Positions 62,660-64,000 of a DNA stretch of 64,000 nucleotides are shown one piece after another; position 1 is the first letter of the stretch; each line of letters opens with the position of its first letter. The DNA comes from Magicicada septendecula (Eukaryota; Arthropoda; Insecta; Hemiptera; Cicadidae), in assembly GCA_034769895.1 (NCBI GenBank), contig CM068370.1, forward strand, positions 43,202,844 through 43,266,843, in the 5' to 3' direction. The notes under the pieces were generated by a model. The model ran no database searches and was not told the origin of the DNA. It saw nothing but the letters and a program-made list of their open reading frames with translations. A program made the translations under genes and the position numbers.

Positions 62660-63360
62660 TATTATTTGGTGTTCTGCCCTAAGGCAGGACTTCAAATGGT
62701 AAATCCTCTCCAAGCTGTCCCATCGCATGCCAGTCTTTTTGTTTCTTTGTAACACCCTCTGATTTCAATGCTATCTATTAACTTCATTCTTCTACGCCCT
62801 AATTTTTTTTTCTCCTCCTATGACACCCTCTATGGCAGTTGTAAGCAAGCAGTCTCTTCTTAAACAATGACCTAACCAATCCTATTTCTTATTTTCTATT
62901 GCCTACAGGGTTTTTCTTTCTTCCCCTATTCTTCTTAAAACTTTATCATTCCTTACTTTATCAACCCACCTCACTTTTTCCATTGCTCGCCAAACCCACA
63001 TCTCAAATGCTTCTAATCTTTTCTCATCCTCTTTCCCCTGAACCATATAAAACAACGCTCCACACATAACATTTGGCCAACCTTTTTCTGAAATTCTTAT
63101 TAATTTTGCCACACAGCAGTCTTCGTTCCCATTAAGTGCCTCTTTCGTCAAAGCGATTCTTGCTCTAATTTCACGAGTGCAGAACATATCTTCACTGATC
63201 AGGCTTCCAAGATATTTAAACAACTCCACCTATTGTATTTTGTCTTGCCCTATCTTTATGTTTGCCCTTTTTCCTCCTCTGCTAATCACCATACACTTAG
63301 TTTTTCCTTATTAATCCTCATTCCATATTCCTCGCATACTAAATTCAAATCTCTTATTAT
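62660..63360 (-). pseudogene. LINE family B copy 7
   Basis: In reverse: hairpin TTCTGCCCTAAGGCAGG, then GHCLRRDCL, VRWVDKVRNDKVLRRIGEE (open 63229-62903), MELFKYLGSLISEDMFCTRE, and ISRGGKRANIKIGQD with the KTKCMVI thumb region at about 63300. It has the (AAT)n tail on its left. 5'-truncated inside the RT. Confidence 0.8.
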
Positions 63361-63934
63361 ATAGCATGGTTTAATAATAGTAGATTTTGCATGTAACAAA
63401 CTATAAACAAAATGGCTTACCACAGCGCAGGCGCACGTATAGTATACGTACAGTAAACAGCACATTTTATATGGAATATCTGATATGGGAACAAAGCATC
63501 AGCAAGCGGATTTCAGCTCTGATTATGTTACAGTCGATTTCACTCACTTTGTATAGCGCGCGGAATTGAATAGAAGGTTTTCATCTCTCTCTGCTCTGCG
63601 AGACTTCTCTGGCCAGCAAGAAATTTCCATTCAGGGACTTATTGAAGTTTAATTTCCATTCTGTCGCTTTTCTCATTACGTTGTTTGCATAATGCTTTCG
63701 CGATATTACTGCGTAATATTTTCACACTCACTGTGAATTTTGTATCCTTCACACAGTTAATTTGTTTTCAGATAACAGCAACTGATATTGTTATTACAGC
63801 ATCAAGTCGTGAATGCACTTATTCTTCCAATAAAAGCTGTTTACTAGAATGCTGTGACTAGTAAAATTCATGCTGAACATTGATTTAATTTTTTTTATGT
63901 TCTTTTACTTTTAGATTTATTTTATTTTTTTTTT
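63361..63934. other. No gene recognised
   Basis: Spacer between two LINE copies. Confidence 0.35.
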
Positions 63935-64000
63935 TGTATCGGCCATCTAAGGACCACATGCCAATTTCAATTCTTTATTCTTTGTTCTTTTATTTTTCTC
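63935..64000 (-). pseudogene. LINE family F copy 4, 3' end, runs off the window
   Basis: TTTGTATCGGCCATCTAAGG and following are nearly identical to 59620-59680. The rest of the element lies beyond the window. Confidence 0.7.

Overview
This is a 64 kb stretch of an AT-rich animal genome, almost certainly an insect. I infer a large, repeat-bloated, probably polyneopteran genome (cockroach, termite or stick-insect type). The evidence is the mix of elements: many 5'-truncated non-LTR retrotransposons, Penelope-like elements (PLEs), mariners, a Ginger, a hAT, pogo/Tigger-like elements and gypsy-type LTRs, plus dinucleotide microsatellites. I recognise no host protein-coding gene, tRNA or rRNA. Every protein-like stretch belongs to a transposable element (TE), so the window is intergenic or deep intronic. 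No database search was possible; family names rest on motifs I could read.

Layout. 1-6.4 kb: a LINE tail, two Tigger-like elements filled with repeats resembling their own termini (one holds a 43-copy, 28-bp array), a solo LTR, a mariner, and a LINE tail. 6.6-9.5 kb: a GC-rich, 5'-truncated Jockey-type LINE on the minus strand with endonuclease and reverse transcriptase (RT) and a histone-like stem-loop at its 3' end. 10-16.7 kb: LINE pieces, a Penelope element nested in a LINE, and a mariner nested with a 511-bp foldback and an undescribed TIR element. 17-25.9 kb: transposase debris, several PLE fragments, a deleted mariner, and a LINE with a 27-bp target-site duplication (TSD). 28-35.6 kb: a LINE with a (GA)n tail, a second LTR, and more LINE pieces, separated by AT-rich DNA. 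35.9-38.5 kb: a nearly complete Ginger DNA transposon with termini and TSD intact. 39-51 kb: LINE copies, a long-TIR foldback, a mariner, a retroposon with 13-bp TSDs, an LTR and a hAT derivative. 51-64 kb: foldbacks with PLE termini, two short satellites around an LTR, PLE fragments, an LTR with part of gag, an internally deleted LINE, and further LINE tails.

The most interesting theme is a set of hammerhead-ribozyme-like motifs (CTGANGA, stem II, GAAA, A-N2-4-T, H). They are scattered over PLE 3' ends and small foldback elements. In most, the stem III segment is a self-complementary word (AGCGCT, ACGCGT, ATCGAT, ACATGT, ACGT), as a dimeric hammerhead would need. Four foldbacks carrying PLE-type ends are flanked by 11-12 bp TSDs. 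Further leads are the TIR-derived satellites inside Tigger-like elements, the histone-type stem-loop closing a LINE, and an unclassified TIR element (R1) that landed in a mariner.
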